The notes: generated by a model not told the origin, from the letters alone. Positions 17,798-26,687 are shown, numbered from the stretch's first letter. The stretch is DNA of 64,000 nucleotides from Collinsella aerofaciens (GCF_015554145.1 NZ_JADNHZ010000009.1:1-64000); one strand, 5' to 3'. Translations and numbers: made by a program.

Positions 17798-19681
17798 ATG
17801 GGTACCCGCGAGCGACATATCGGTCACGCGGCCGCCCGATCCGCACCCGCGGCGGATCCCAGGGGCGGCAAGCTCTTTGCCATGCCGCGATTCCTTGTTG
17901 GCATATCGCATCGTGTATACCGCCGCCGCGTCTTTGCTATCGCCGGCGCCATCACCGCGCTGTTCCTTATGCTTTTAGCGGTCTTGCCGGCGCTGTTCGC
18001 CTCGGACCCCAAGCTTTCCAACACCGTGCCCGTCTATGGTGAGGTGTCCAAAGAGGTCGCGGACGAGCTCGCTCATACGAGCTCCTTTCCGCTACTTGTC
18101 GCCGCAGTCACGTTTTCAATCTGGGGCGTTCTCGCTTACCTGCGCTGCCTGGACTATGTGTTGCGCCGCCGCCTTGTTGCCATCGCTGCCATCTGCGCCC
18201 TGTGGATGATTGAGGTCATCTTTAAGTACAAATCATTCACGCCAAGCTACGCCACGCTGCTTTGGTACCTGTACTACGTGCCCATGACGCTCATCCCGCT
18301 GCTCTTTCAGCTATGCGGCATGCGCCTCGTGGGCGTGGAGCAACATCGCGCGGGCCGCCGCTACCGCACGGCCTTGTGGATTACGGCCGCCCTGCTTATC
18401 GCGTTTGTGCTAACCAACGATGCGCACCGGCAGATATTCCACTTTGACCGCGCAAGCGAAACCTGGAGCAACGACTACACGTATGGCTGGGGTTACTTTG
18501 TCTTTCTGGCGTGGACGGCTTTTAACGTCGTTGCCTTTTTTGTCCTGGTGGGACGGTCCTCGTCTTATAGAATCCAGCGCTTTTCAGGCACGGCAGCACT
18601 CGTGTTGCTGGGCGGCGCGTTCTTTGCCGCTTCGTATGCCCTGCGTGTGCCCTGGGCGTGGAAACTCAACTTTTCGCTGGTCTATTGCGTGCTGTGCGTG
18701 GTAACATTCGAGATTTGCCTCGATTGTGGCGTTATCCCGTCGTATCACGATATCGCCGGCATCTTCGATACCCTGCCGCTCGATCTCAAGGTTCTGACGC
18801 GCGACTTGCAGGTGGCATATGCCACGCCGATGTCGGGACCAATCACGCCAGATGTGCGCGAAGAGCTTCGTGCGCAGGAGTACGGGCGTGCCCACGCCTT
18901 TACCGTGGCGTCTGCCCCCGATGTGATGTATCGAGCTTTTCCGCTGCTGGGCGGGTCGGCTCTCCTTGCCCAGGAGGTCTCGGAGCTCAACGAGCTCAAT
19001 CGCGAGCTGGCGTATCGGCGTATGGAACTGCAACGTCAAAACGAACTGCTCGCGGCAGACTATGACCTTAAGGCGCATTTGGCAGACCAGGAGGCCGAGG
19101 CGCTGCTGGTTCAAGATGTGGACCGGGCGCTTGCCCGCGCGCTCAATGAGATGTACAGCCTGCTGAGCTCGCTGCCTCCGCTTACCGACGAGGCGTCCTC
19201 GCATGAGCGTTACCGCATGCTGCAGTGCGCCAAAATGCTCGTTGCCTATTGCAAGCGCAAAGGGTCACTTACGCTGGCGCAGCACGAGGAGAGCGGCTTT
19301 GACCGCGACCGTATTCAGCTGATTGCCAACGAGCTCGCAAGCGATCTGCGCACCATCGATGTCGACTGCGCCTCGATTGTCGCCATACGCCGCCCACTGC
19401 ACGCCAGTACGGTAAGCGCGCTGTACGACTGCGTGTACGACTTTGCGTTTTTTGCCTACACCACCGATCATCCGGCGCTTATGTATCACTTGGGCGACCA
19501 CGACTCGTGCAGTGTCGAGCTGCGCGCCACGCTCTTTTCCAACGATGAGGACGATCTTTCGCGAACACCCGCCGCCCACGAGCTCGAGGTCGCGCTGCAG
19601 GGGCGAAACGTGGCGTATCGTCTTGAGGGCGAGCCCGGTCAGCTGCGCATGATCGTCTTGATGCCGCGGACGGGTGAGTGA
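17798..19681 (+). CDS. Membrane sensor with degenerate histidine-kinase-like C-terminus
   Basis: A 627-residue protein. After a basic leader, about seven to eight hydrophobic helices (for example VFAIAGAITALFLMLLAVL, LVAIAAICALWMIEVIF, YVPMTLIPLLFQL) span residues 45-310 in the manner of 7TM sensor kinases. A coiled-coil segment (LNELNRELAYRRMELQRQNE) links to a C-terminal part that aligns in order with a HisKA_3/HATPase module. However, the H-box histidine is missing (LVQDVDRALARALNEMYSLL), and the N-box reads LYDCVYDFAFFAY with no Asn. I infer a pseudokinase or scaffold for the kinase encoded next, whose start lies 2 nt after this stop. ATG 17798 is chosen over an upstream frame opening; ATG 17882 is a shorter alternative. 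Confidence 0.65.
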   Translation: MGTRERHIGHAAARSAPAADPRGGKLFAMPRFLVGISHRVYRRRVFAIAGAITALFLMLLAVLPALFASDPKLSNTVPVYGEVSKEVADELAHTSSFPLLVAAVTFSIWGVLAYLRCLDYVLRRRLVAIAAICALWMIEVIFKYKSFTPSYATLLWYLYYVPMTLIPLLFQLCGMRLVGVEQHRAGRRYRTALWITAALLIAFVLTNDAHRQIFHFDRASETWSNDYTYGWGYFVFLAWTAFNVVAFFVLVGRSSSYRIQRFSGTAALVLLGGAFFAASYALRVPWAWKLNFSLVYCVLCVVTFEICLDCGVIPSYHDIAGIFDTLPLDLKVLTRDLQVAYATPMSGPITPDVREELRAQEYGRAHAFTVASAPDVMYRAFPLLGGSALLAQEVSELNELNRELAYRRMELQRQNELLAADYDLKAHLADQEAEALLVQDVDRALARALNEMYSLLSSLPPLTDEASSHERYRMLQCAKMLVAYCKRKGSLTLAQHEESGFDRDRIQLIANELASDLRTIDVDCASIVAIRRPLHASTVSALYDCVYDFAFFAYTTDHPALMYHLGDHDSCSVELRATLFSNDEDDLSRTPAAHELEVALQGRNVAYRLEGEPGQLRMIVLMPRTGE

Positions 19682-19683
19682 CC

Positions 19684-21177
19684 ATGCAGATTCCGCTTAT
19701 CCTTCCTCAGATTGTCGCGCTCGACGTCGTCTTTGCCCTAGCGGCATGCCTGTAGACCATTCACGTTCCGTTCATCGCGTCGCGGCGCTCGTCCTATAAC
19801 CGCAAGGTGATTTGCGCCTACGAGGCGAGCCTTGTGCTTCACCTGATGATTTCGGCGCTCATCTTATTCGCGTCGTCTGGCTCGTATCTGGTGGCGCCGC
19901 TTGACGTTTGCGCCAGGGCAATGGGCGGAGTGCTGTGGCTCAATGCCGCGATCTTTGCCTATGGCGTGGTCCTTATGGTGCACTATCGTCGCCCTGTCAT
20001 GCTGGCCGAGCTGCTGCTTGTTGTCGCCGTTACACCGCCGGTGGTTTTTGCTATGGGCTCGGCGTGGGCCGTTGTCCTTATCGCAGAGGGAGCGTTCTTC
20101 CTGTTCCGCTCCATCGCGGCGCTTTTGATGGACGTCCGTAACCGCCAGGAGGACATCACCGCGTTCTCGACGATTGAAACCATCAACGTGATTCCCGTGG
20201 GCATTCTGTATCTAGACCCGAGGGGCCATCCGCTGCTCATGAACCGCTGCATGCGCAAAAACCTGGTGGAGCTTCATATGCCCACCGACCTAGGCGATAT
20301 GAGCGGTACATGGAACGACCTGCGCAAACTCAGTATGCAAATGCCCGAAAGCAGCCAGAGCCGCGTGCGCATCAATTTAGACCGCTTTGGTGAGGCGCGC
20401 GTTGTGGTCGAGGTTTCTCCCGCCGAGATTCGCCTGTTTGTGTGCGATGACGTTATGGTCTCGGGCCGTTCGTTCGAGCGCATAATCGGTCTGGATGTGA
20501 CAGAGTATGCGCATGCGCATGACCGCCTGGCGCAGGCCAACCACCTGCTTGCGCTTGCGGGCAAAGAGCTCCAGGCTCAGATCGAAGAAGTCAAAAAAGT
20601 TGCCGACAACGCGGCTTATCTGCGCATGCGTGCCCGCGTTCACGATGTGATCGGCCAGCGCCTGTCTATCCTTCATCGCTATCTGGAGGAGGGGCGTTTG
20701 GACGACGAGTCGCTCGAGCAGATTGACCCGTTGCTGCGCTCAATCGCCGCCGATCTGCGCCGTGGCGGTGCCGGCGAGCCTTCGGAGCAGCTGGGCGATA
20801 TCGTCCACGCCTTCGGCCTGGTGAGCGTGCAGATCGATGTCGAGGGTGCACTGCCCCAGGATGCACGTGTCGCCGCAGCATTCTTGCAGATTATCCGCGA
20901 AGCCTCGACCAATGCTACCAAGCATGCGCAGGCGCATCAGGTCCACGTGCGCCTGTGGCAGGAGGGGACGGATGCTGGTGCCGTCGCGCACATGACTATT
21001 TCTAACGACGGGTCCCCAGCCCCCGTATCGTATCGCGAAGGAACGGGTATCCCAGGTATGAGGCGTGTCGCGCAAGATCTGGGCGGCAGCTTGGAAGTCC
21101 GCCCCGCCCCGCCCTTTACGCTTGCGGTATCCATTCCGCTGCACTCCAACGCCACGGTCCAAAGGAGAAGCTCATGA
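19684..21177 (+). pseudogene. Sensor histidine kinase (NarL-system type) with in-frame TAG at codon 24
   Basis: Read from ATG 19684, 2 nt after the previous stop, the frame gives MQIPLILPQIVALDVVFALA and then meets TAG at 19753-19755. The same frame continues without another stop to 21177. The segment after the stop (TIHVPFIASRRSSYNRK) continues a membrane topology, so a CAG-to-TAG change in the first helix is likely. A shortened protein of 456 residues could start at GTG 19807 but would lose one helix. The rest is intact: several membrane helices, a PAS-like region, the H-box RARVHDVIGQRLSILH, the N-box IIREASTNATKHA and the G-box GTGIPGMRRVAQDLGG. Its 3' end overlaps the response regulator by 4 nt. 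It may be a true nonsense mutation, a sequencing error, or a readthrough site. Confidence 0.72.
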
Positions 21178-21797
21178 TCCGCGTGCTCATCGTCGAAGAC
21201 CAGGCCATCTTGCGCGAGAGTCTCGCACGCTCCGTTGGCGACCAGTCCGATATGACCGTCGTCGCCGCGATAGCCGATGCTTCCGAAGCCCTCGATGTCG
21301 TGCTCAAGGAGCGCCCGGACATGATACTGATGGACGTGTGCACCGAGCACGATTCCAATGGCATCGTGGCGGCAGCGCGTATTAAAGAGGAACTGCCCGA
21401 GTGCCGTGTCATCATTATGACGGGTATGCCCGAGATCACCTTTGTCGATCAGGCGCGCGAGGCGGGCGTCGATAGCTTTGTGTACAAGAATGTCGGTATC
21501 GACGAGCTGTTTGGCGTGATGCGCTCCACGCTGGCGGGCTACTGCACGTTTCCCAAACCGCCCGAGAGCATTTTCTCGGGCACGGCGGCCCTCGATGATG
21601 TTGAGCTGTCGATTTTGCGCCTTGCCTGCGAGGGCAAGAGCCGTCGCGAGATTGCGGGCGAGCTGTTTATGAGTGAGGGCACCGTCAAGCGCCGCATCTC
21701 GGAGATTCTGAGCAAGACCGGCTACGACAATATCATGCGCCTGGCCGTGCATGCGGTGACCGAGGGCAGCATCGTCCCCAATATGGAGCGTCCGTAA
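21174..21797 (+). CDS. Response regulator, NarL/LuxR type
   Basis: A 207-residue two-component regulator. The receiver domain has the acidic pocket in IVEDQAIL, the phospho-acceptor Asp in DMILMDVCTEHD (about residue 53), and the Lys in SFVYKNVG (about 103). The C-terminal LuxR-type HTH is LSILRLACEGKSRREIAGEL with MSEGTVKRRISEILSKTG. ATGA overlap with the kinase gene indicates translational coupling. Two terminator-like hairpins follow. The targets are unknown; the operon itself is the first candidate. Confidence 0.93.
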   Translation: MIRVLIVEDQAILRESLARSVGDQSDMTVVAAIADASEALDVVLKERPDMILMDVCTEHDSNGIVAAARIKEELPECRVIIMTGMPEITFVDQAREAGVDSFVYKNVGIDELFGVMRSTLAGYCTFPKPPESIFSGTAALDDVELSILRLACEGKSRREIAGELFMSEGTVKRRISEILSKTGYDNIMRLAVHAVTEGSIVPNMERP

Positions 21798-21830
21798 TCG
21801 ATGCTCTCGACCGCGCTTCGACGCTAAAAA

Positions 21831-21880
21831 GCAGGCCGCCCGCCGCATCGCACCTGGAAGCGGCGGGCGGCCTGTTTGCG
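21831..21880 (+). terminator. Terminator of the sensory operon
   Basis: GCAGGCCGCCCGCCGC and GCGGCGGGCGGCCTG form a 15-bp stem followed by TTTGCG, 33 nt after the response regulator stop. Upstream AAAAA makes it usable in both directions. Confidence 0.75.
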
Positions 21881-21905
21881 TGGGCAGATCGTTGCGACGC
21901 AAAGC

Positions 21906-21940
21906 GACGGGGCCGCAGGATCATTTCCTGCGGCCCCGTC
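21906..21940. terminator. Second hairpin between convergent genes
   Basis: GACGGGGCCGCAGGA and TCCTGCGGCCCCGTC pair perfectly (15 bp, loop TCATT). It lies 50 nt from the stop of the minus-strand lipoprotein gene and most likely ends that operon. Confidence 0.65.
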
Positions 21941-21990
21941 TGGTACGCGCGCGGGTTTGTCCGCCAATCCGCGGCTGTCGATGTCTGTCG

Positions 21991-22830
21991 CTACGCGATG
22001 GTTGCGCTGTAGGAAGCGACGTCCTCGTAGGAATCGGTCAGGTAGGCGTCGATGCCGATGGTCGTGTTGACTAGGCTGTCGAAGCCGTCAAGCGTGCCGT
22101 TCGAGAAGGTGAACTCTTCGGTGGCGTTGGTGCCGGGCATCAGGTGGGCCGAGAACCAGGCTTCCTTCATGGTGCCGTTGACGTTTGTCTTGCCGGTGGG
22201 GGCGTAGAAGGTCAGGTCCTTGTCGCTCTTGTTGACGATGTTGACGACAAAGCCGATGTCGCCCCAGTCGTCCTGGAACTTCTCGGTGATGGTGATGGTG
22301 CACAGGTCGTCATCGGCGACAGTGACGGCGGGGGAGATTTCGACGCTCTGGACATCGCCGTCTTCGACGGCCTCCTCGACTTCCTCTTCCTTCTCGGCGG
22401 CCTCGCGATCCTTCTTCACGGTACCGGACAGGTCCTTATCGGACTTGCTAAAGATGAGCTTGTCCTCGCCGTCCTCAAGGACAAGCTTGCCGTCCTCGAG
22501 CTTCACGTCGGTCGTCTCCTTGTCGACGGTGATACTCGCGGTGGTAGCGTCCTTGGCCTCCCACTTTAGGTCGGAAACTTCGGAGAACAAATCGAGGCTG
22601 CCCGTGCCGTCTTCGTCCAGGACCAAGATGCAGCTGATGCCCCATTCCTCGAACATATCCATATACTCATCGGTCAGCTCTTCGCCCTCCGTGGTTCCAC
22701 CCGAGAGCTTCCAGCTGCCGACAAAGTTGGCCTTGGGGTCTTTGCCGCCGCTGCAGCCCGTGAGGGCAAAGGCGAGCGCCAAGACGCATGTCAGAAATGC
22801 GAGTGCGGACTTTTTGAACGTTGTCTTCAT
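21991..22830 (-). CDS. Secreted lipoprotein with C-terminal DUF4352/DUF5067-like Ig domain
   Basis: A 279-residue lipoprotein of unknown role. The signal is MKTTFKKSALAFLTCVLALAF, then the lipobox LTGC at about 23-26, so a mature Cys anchors it to the outer face of the membrane. An N-terminal domain (about 35-135) begins FVGSWKLSGG and resembles lipocalin-like or DUF-type stress lipoproteins. A charged Glu/Lys linker (DREAAEKEEEVEEAVED) leads to a beta-sandwich (about 165-279) with FVVNIVNKSDKDLTFYAPTG and EEFTFSNGTLDGF, typical of telomeric-repeat-like Ig domains in Gram-positive lipoproteins. The RBS GAAGGAGG is strong. It is the last gene of the zinc-ribbon/SPFH operon, 80 nt downstream of the SPFH gene. 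Confidence 0.75.
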   Translation of the reverse strand: MKTTFKKSALAFLTCVLALAFALTGCSGGKDPKANFVGSWKLSGGTTEGEELTDEYMDMFEEWGISCILVLDEDGTGSLDLFSEVSDLKWEAKDATTASITVDKETTDVKLEDGKLVLEDGEDKLIFSKSDKDLSGTVKKDREAAEKEEEVEEAVEDGDVQSVEISPAVTVADDDLCTITITEKFQDDWGDIGFVVNIVNKSDKDLTFYAPTGKTNVNGTMKEAWFSAHLMPGTNATEEFTFSNGTLDGFDSLVNTTIGIDAYLTDSYEDVASYSATIA

Positions 22831-22910
22831 GGTGTCCTCCTTCTTGTGTGAAAACCCATAGAAGCAAATGCGGGGGTGGCGGATCCCCCGCCAATTACCA
22901 GATAAAGGGG

Positions 22911-24149
22911 TTAGGGCCTAGGCGTTCCGCAGTTGCTGCAGAACTTGCCGCCGTTTTCGCTACCGCAGTTGGGGCAGAACCACTTGGCCGGCGCCGGGGC
23001 GGGTGCGGGACTGCCGCACTCGGAGCAGAACTTGCCGGTGTTGGTGGCGCCGCAGCTGCAGGTCCACGTGCCGGCCGCAGGTGCGGCGGGAGCCGGTGCG
23101 GGAGCGGGTGCCGGAGCCGGCTGCGGGGCGGTCTGCTGCTGCGCCTGGCCGGCGGCGAACAGCTGGCTGGCGTTCATGCCGCCCATGCCGCCTGCCATGC
23201 CCATGCCCATAAAGCCTGCCATCGCGCCGTTGGGGTTGGCCGCCGCGGCACGCATCGCGTCGCTCTGGGCGCTGGCGATGTTGGCGGCCGCCATGGTGGG
23301 GTCGCGCATGACCGCTGCCTTCTGCAGATCCTTGATCATCTGCTCGTCTTCTTGCGAGGCGGCGATGGAGTTAACGCCAAAGCTCACGATCTCGACGCCG
23401 CGCAGGTCACGCCAGTCGGCAGAGAGAACCTCGTTGAGCGCGCGGGCGAGCTCGGTGGTGTGGCCGGGGATGGCGCTGTAGCGGATGCCCATCTCCGAGA
23501 TCTTGGCAAAGGCGGGCTGCAAGGCGGTGAGCAGCTCGGACTTAAGCTGGCTGTCGATCTTGTCGCGCGTGTAACTATCGGTCACGTTGCCGCATACGTT
23601 GGTGTAGAACAGCAGCGGGTTGGTGATGCGGTACGAATACTCGCCGTTGCAGCGCACGGAGATGTCGACGTCCAGGCCAATGTTGTTATCGACCACGCGG
23701 AAGGGTACGGGCGAGGCGGTGCCGTACTTGTTGCCGATGATCTCCTTGGTGTTGATGAAGTAGACGCGCTGGTCCTTGCCCGCGTCGCCGCCAAAGGTAA
23801 AGCGGCTGCCGATATTGGCGAAGGTCTCCTTGATGGAATCGCCCAGGTTGCCGCTAAAGACGCTCGGCTCGCTGCCGGTATCGAAGACGAACTCACCGGG
23901 CTCCAGCGCGACTTCGATGATCTTGCCGTTTTGCACCACGAGCATGCCCTGGCCGTCGTTGACGGCGATGACCGAGCCGTTGGAGATGACGTTGTCCTCG
24001 CCGCGCGTGTTGGAGCTGCGGCCACCGGTACGTTTGCTGCCCTTGCAGGCCAAGACGTCAGCAGGCATCGATTCGCAGTAGATAAATTCCTTCCACTGGT
24101 CGGCCATGACACCGCCGGCAGCTCCCAATCCAGCTTTCAAGAGTCCCAT
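22911..24149 (-). CDS. SPFH-domain protein with two C-terminal zinc ribbons (YdjI/virion-core-like)
   Basis: A 412-residue protein of the band-7/SPFH superfamily. Residues about 25-290 form the SPFH part, with LACKGSKRTGGRSSNTRGED, VALEPGEFVFDTG, VDNNIGLDVDISVRCNGEYSYRI and a DLQKAAVMRDPTMAAANI segment. A Gly/Met-rich hinge and a Pro-Ala repeat (APAPAPAPAPAAPAAG) follow. Two zinc ribbons end the protein: CSCGATNTGKFCSECG and CPNCGSENGGKFCSNCG. It has no membrane span of its own and may associate with membranes as an oligomer. Neighbours are two other zinc-ribbon proteins in the same operon. Proposed role: membrane-linked stress or envelope assembly. No direct evidence of function. Confidence 0.83.
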   Translation of the reverse strand: MGLLKAGLGAAGGVMADQWKEFIYCESMPADVLACKGSKRTGGRSSNTRGEDNVISNGSVIAVNDGQGMLVVQNGKIIEVALEPGEFVFDTGSEPSVFSGNLGDSIKETFANIGSRFTFGGDAGKDQRVYFINTKEIIGNKYGTASPVPFRVVDNNIGLDVDISVRCNGEYSYRITNPLLFYTNVCGNVTDSYTRDKIDSQLKSELLTALQPAFAKISEMGIRYSAIPGHTTELARALNEVLSADWRDLRGVEIVSFGVNSIAASQEDEQMIKDLQKAAVMRDPTMAAANIASAQSDAMRAAAANPNGAMAGFMGMGMAGGMGGMNASQLFAAGQAQQQTAPQPAPAPAPAPAPAAPAAGTWTCSCGATNTGKFCSECGSPAPAPAPAKWFCPNCGSENGGKFCSNCGTPRP

Positions 24150-24197
24150 GGTGATCTTCCTTTCTCGTCAAAGGCCGGGTGGTATTGGTTGGATTGC

Positions 24198-25520
24198 TTA
24201 GTCGTCCTTGTCGTCTTTCATGACAACGGTGGTCTCGGTGTGGCTGAAGGTGTCGTGCTTCTCGGTCAGGTCGAGCTCGCCGCAGTACTCGTCGGCGTGG
24301 GTGGCCTCGTTGGCCGTCTTGAGCTGGCCTACCAGTAGCACGTCTCCGATAATCACGATGATCAGCGGCGCGATGATGTTGATGAGAATGCCCTCGACAT
24401 CGAAGGTGAGGTAATCTGGATCGAAGGCGTATTCCCCCATAAAGAGAATCTGGGAGAGGATAAATCCGATCACAAAGAACAGCACCGAGGCAATAGCGAG
24501 CTTGGGCTTGGAGCAGGGGAGCTCGCCGACCAAGCGGCCGGTCTGGCCGTTCATGGCAAACAGGTAGCTCTTGCCGTTCCATGAGGTGGAAAGCATCCAG
24601 ACGGGGAACAGGGCGTAGTCGCTGTCTTCCCAGGTGTAGTCGAGCTGCTTGCTTTCGACCGTGGCATCGTCGTATTCGTCGACGACGGTCTCGCGCAGGG
24701 CCGAGATCGTGCTCTCCTCCATGCGGCGCTCGGCGCGCGCCTTGCACGTCTCGCAATCCTCATCGTAGCGGTTGGCGATGTAACCGGGCATGTAGGCGAC
24801 CGAGAACGGGCGCAGAGCCTCGTAATCAAACGGCTCGATGGCATCCATATGGCCGTCGGGCATCTTGGTCGATCCATCAACGGGCACGCGCTTAAACGAG
24901 ATATTGCCCTTGCGATAGGCATCGTAGTGGTCGGTGGTCGTGACGGTGCGGTCGGATTCCTCGGTCACGGTCTCGTTGGTCGCGTCAAAGTACACTTCGC
25001 CGTCAACGCGGGCGCCGTAGAGCCAAAACGGCACGTAGACGCCTTGAACCTCGTCGATGTGGTTGCCGGTGATAAAGCTCTTGGGTAGCAAGATCTTGCC
25101 CTTGTAATGCTCCTTGAGCGCCGCCAGCGCGTCGTCGCGCTCGAGCTTAAACGGAATCACCAGGTCGGGGGAGAAGTCTCCCGAGAGCTGGCCGGGTGCC
25201 ACGGCGGAGTTGCCGCAGTAGGGACAGGTGGTAACGGCGACCGTGCCGTCCGAGACCAGCTCGGCGCCGCACGACGAGCAGATATAGCCGGCGTTTTGGG
25301 CAAGCTCCTGTACCGCGTCGTCGACAGCGGGCTTGGACGCCGTGGCCGCGGCGTCGGCTTTGGCATCCGCCTTGCCCTGGCGCTCGCGATAGAGAGCCTC
25401 GACCTCTTCGACTTCAAAGCGCGAATCGCAGTAGTCGCAGACGAGCTTTTGCTCGGCGCTGGCAAAGTGAAGGGGGCCGCCACACGCAGGGCACTGATAG
25501 TTGACGCTCTCGAAGGCCAT
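24198..25520 (-). CDS. TFIIB-type zinc-ribbon membrane protein
   Basis: A 440-residue protein. Two N-terminal zinc ribbons (CPACGGPLHFASAEQKLVCDYC at about 10-31 and CSSCGAELVSDGTVAVTTCPYC at about 81-102) precede a mainly beta region with FWLYGARVDGEVYFDATNE. A third Cys pair is in DEDCETCKARAERRM. Near residue 340, LAIASVLFFVIGFILSQILF and ILINIIAPLIIVIIGDVLLV are two membrane helices. An acidic C-terminal tail ends KDDKDD. Similar proteins are often misannotated as primosomal N' because of the zinc ribbon, and no helicase motifs are present here. The RBS is AAAGGA. It sits between a DUF4428 protein and an SPFH protein in one operon. Confidence 0.8.
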   Translation of the reverse strand: MAFESVNYQCPACGGPLHFASAEQKLVCDYCDSRFEVEEVEALYRERQGKADAKADAAATASKPAVDDAVQELAQNAGYICSSCGAELVSDGTVAVTTCPYCGNSAVAPGQLSGDFSPDLVIPFKLERDDALAALKEHYKGKILLPKSFITGNHIDEVQGVYVPFWLYGARVDGEVYFDATNETVTEESDRTVTTTDHYDAYRKGNISFKRVPVDGSTKMPDGHMDAIEPFDYEALRPFSVAYMPGYIANRYDEDCETCKARAERRMEESTISALRETVVDEYDDATVESKQLDYTWEDSDYALFPVWMLSTSWNGKSYLFAMNGQTGRLVGELPCSKPKLAIASVLFFVIGFILSQILFMGEYAFDPDYLTFDVEGILINIIAPLIIVIIGDVLLVGQLKTANEATHADEYCGELDLTEKHDTFSHTETTVVMKDDKDD

Positions 25521-25544
25521 GATCGGTCCTTTCTGCGCCGGGGA

Positions 25545-26282
25545 CTATGCGCCGATGGCGCCGCCGCAGTATTCGCAGCGCCCACTGGCATCGGGAATCG
25601 TGGTTGCACCACAGAAGGGACAGGTGACTGCAGTCTTGGGAGCCTTGGCGGCCGCGACGCTATCGCGCGTCTCCTGGCGCAGCTGCACCAGCGCGTCGCG
25701 GACTTCGGTTGCCTGGCGCTTGGCCTCGCGGTACTCAACGGATCCGCGCTGCTCGATGGTGGAGTCGTTCACGCGCAGGCCGATCTCGGTAAAGTACGGC
25801 GTGTTGACGTGGATGGTCAGGTTAAAGTCGTAATCCAAGTCGTAGCGCGGCGGATCATAGCTCTTGCGCTCGCCGTCCTTGGTCTCGCGATAGACCTCGG
25901 TCCGATGCTCGTCGATGTCCATGTCGCAGCCGAGTACCTGCGAAAACTCGATGATGTCGGGGTTGGCGTCGCGCCAGCGGCTCTGCGAGGTAATGATCAG
26001 CTGGCCCGCGTCCTCGTCGAGCATGATGTTGGTGCGTCCGGCAGAAAGCGTGCGCGTGGGGTTGAACGACGCCAGGCGTTCGGCGTTGGCCTCGCGGTAG
26101 GCGAGCTGCTCGCGGATGTCGTCTGCGGTGCTGGAGCGCCAGCCGCTAAAGAAGGGGGAGAGCTTGCCGGCGCACTCTTTGCACAGGTAGCCTTCGTTGA
26201 TCTTGGTCTTTCCCAAAAGACCCAGCTCGGTACCGCAAATCGCGCACTCTTTCTTCTCGAACATCTTGTCAAAGAAGCCCAT
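25545..26282 (-). CDS. DUF4428-domain zinc-ribbon protein
   Basis: A 245-residue soluble protein, first gene of the operon. The N-terminal treble-clef-like ribbon is ECAICGTELGLLGKTKINEG followed by YLCKECAGKLSPFF (about 12-45), the DUF4428 signature. A central domain (about 70-185) has LASFNPTRTLSAGRTNIMLD and IHVNTPYFTEIGLRVNDSTI. A C-terminal zinc ribbon has CPFCGATTIPDASGRCEYCG. GGGAGG lies 6 nt before the start. Genes for DUF4428, zinc-ribbon membrane and SPFH proteins commonly travel together, which suggests one complex, but the role is unknown. Confidence 0.8.
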   Translation of the reverse strand: MGFFDKMFEKKECAICGTELGLLGKTKINEGYLCKECAGKLSPFFSGWRSSTADDIREQLAYREANAERLASFNPTRTLSAGRTNIMLDEDAGQLIITSQSRWRDANPDIIEFSQVLGCDMDIDEHRTEVYRETKDGERKSYDPPRYDLDYDFNLTIHVNTPYFTEIGLRVNDSTIEQRGSVEYREAKRQATEVRDALVQLRQETRDSVAAAKAPKTAVTCPFCGATTIPDASGRCEYCGGAIGA

Positions 26283-26403
26283 GGCTGCCTCCCATCAACT
26301 GGTAGCGTGTGTCACTTTTGATGATGGGTGAGTGCGCGGCCTTTCACGATACCCAAGCGGCTCAAGAAGTCTCCACAACTGGGACACATGGCCCATTTTG
26401 GGC

Positions 26404-26508
26404 AGTCATCGGGGACGTTCTTAAACGACTAGTCGCCGGGGACACTCTTTGCCAAAGGGTGGCACTTGGGGACGTTCCTTTCTGCCGGCACCTGGGGACA
26501 CTCCTTGT
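26404..26508 (+). repeat. REP-like dispersed repeat, two units
   Basis: Unit 1 is GTCATCGGGGACGTTCTTAA followed by CGCCGGGGACACTCTTTGCC. Unit 2 is GGCACTTGGGGACGTTCC followed by TGCCGGCACCTGGGGACACT. Unit 1 matches 28041; unit 2 matches 34120 and 48937. Confidence 0.75.
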
Positions 26509-26598
26509 GGGGGGCTCTTCTCGAGAGACAGGTTGGTTATGGCCCCACCCGCTGTCGGAAATTCGATCAACGCTTTCTAAAAATGTTCAATAGAGGTC

Positions 26599-26646
26599 AA
26601 TTCCAATTGAGATTATGTTGAAATATATAAATACTCAATTGGAATT
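26599..26646. promoter_or_regulatory. Perfect 13-bp inverted repeat before the DUF4143 ATPase
   Basis: AATTCCAATTGAG (26599-26611) and CTCAATTGGAATT (26634-26646) are separated by 22 nt that contain TATATAAATA, a plausible -10. This suggests an operator straddling the promoter, and it lies 42 nt before the start codon. Confidence 0.6.
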
Positions 26647-26687
26647 TTGCAGTTATCCCAGTTAAAATAGGAAAAGGGAGGCAAGTT

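Larger units (their letters stand above)
26283..26687. other. Intergenic region with REP-like repeats and an inverted repeat
   Basis: No gene. The left half holds two tandem REP-like units (26404-26508). The right half turns sharply AT-rich and contains a 13-bp perfect inverted repeat (26599-26646) just upstream of the DUF4143 ATPase. Composition changes at about 26570. Confidence 0.6.

Noticed and set aside
24198-25520. Primosomal protein N' (PriA) as the product of the zinc-ribbon gene
   Set aside because: No helicase motifs or PriA-length domain are present. The protein has two zinc ribbons and two membrane helices only.
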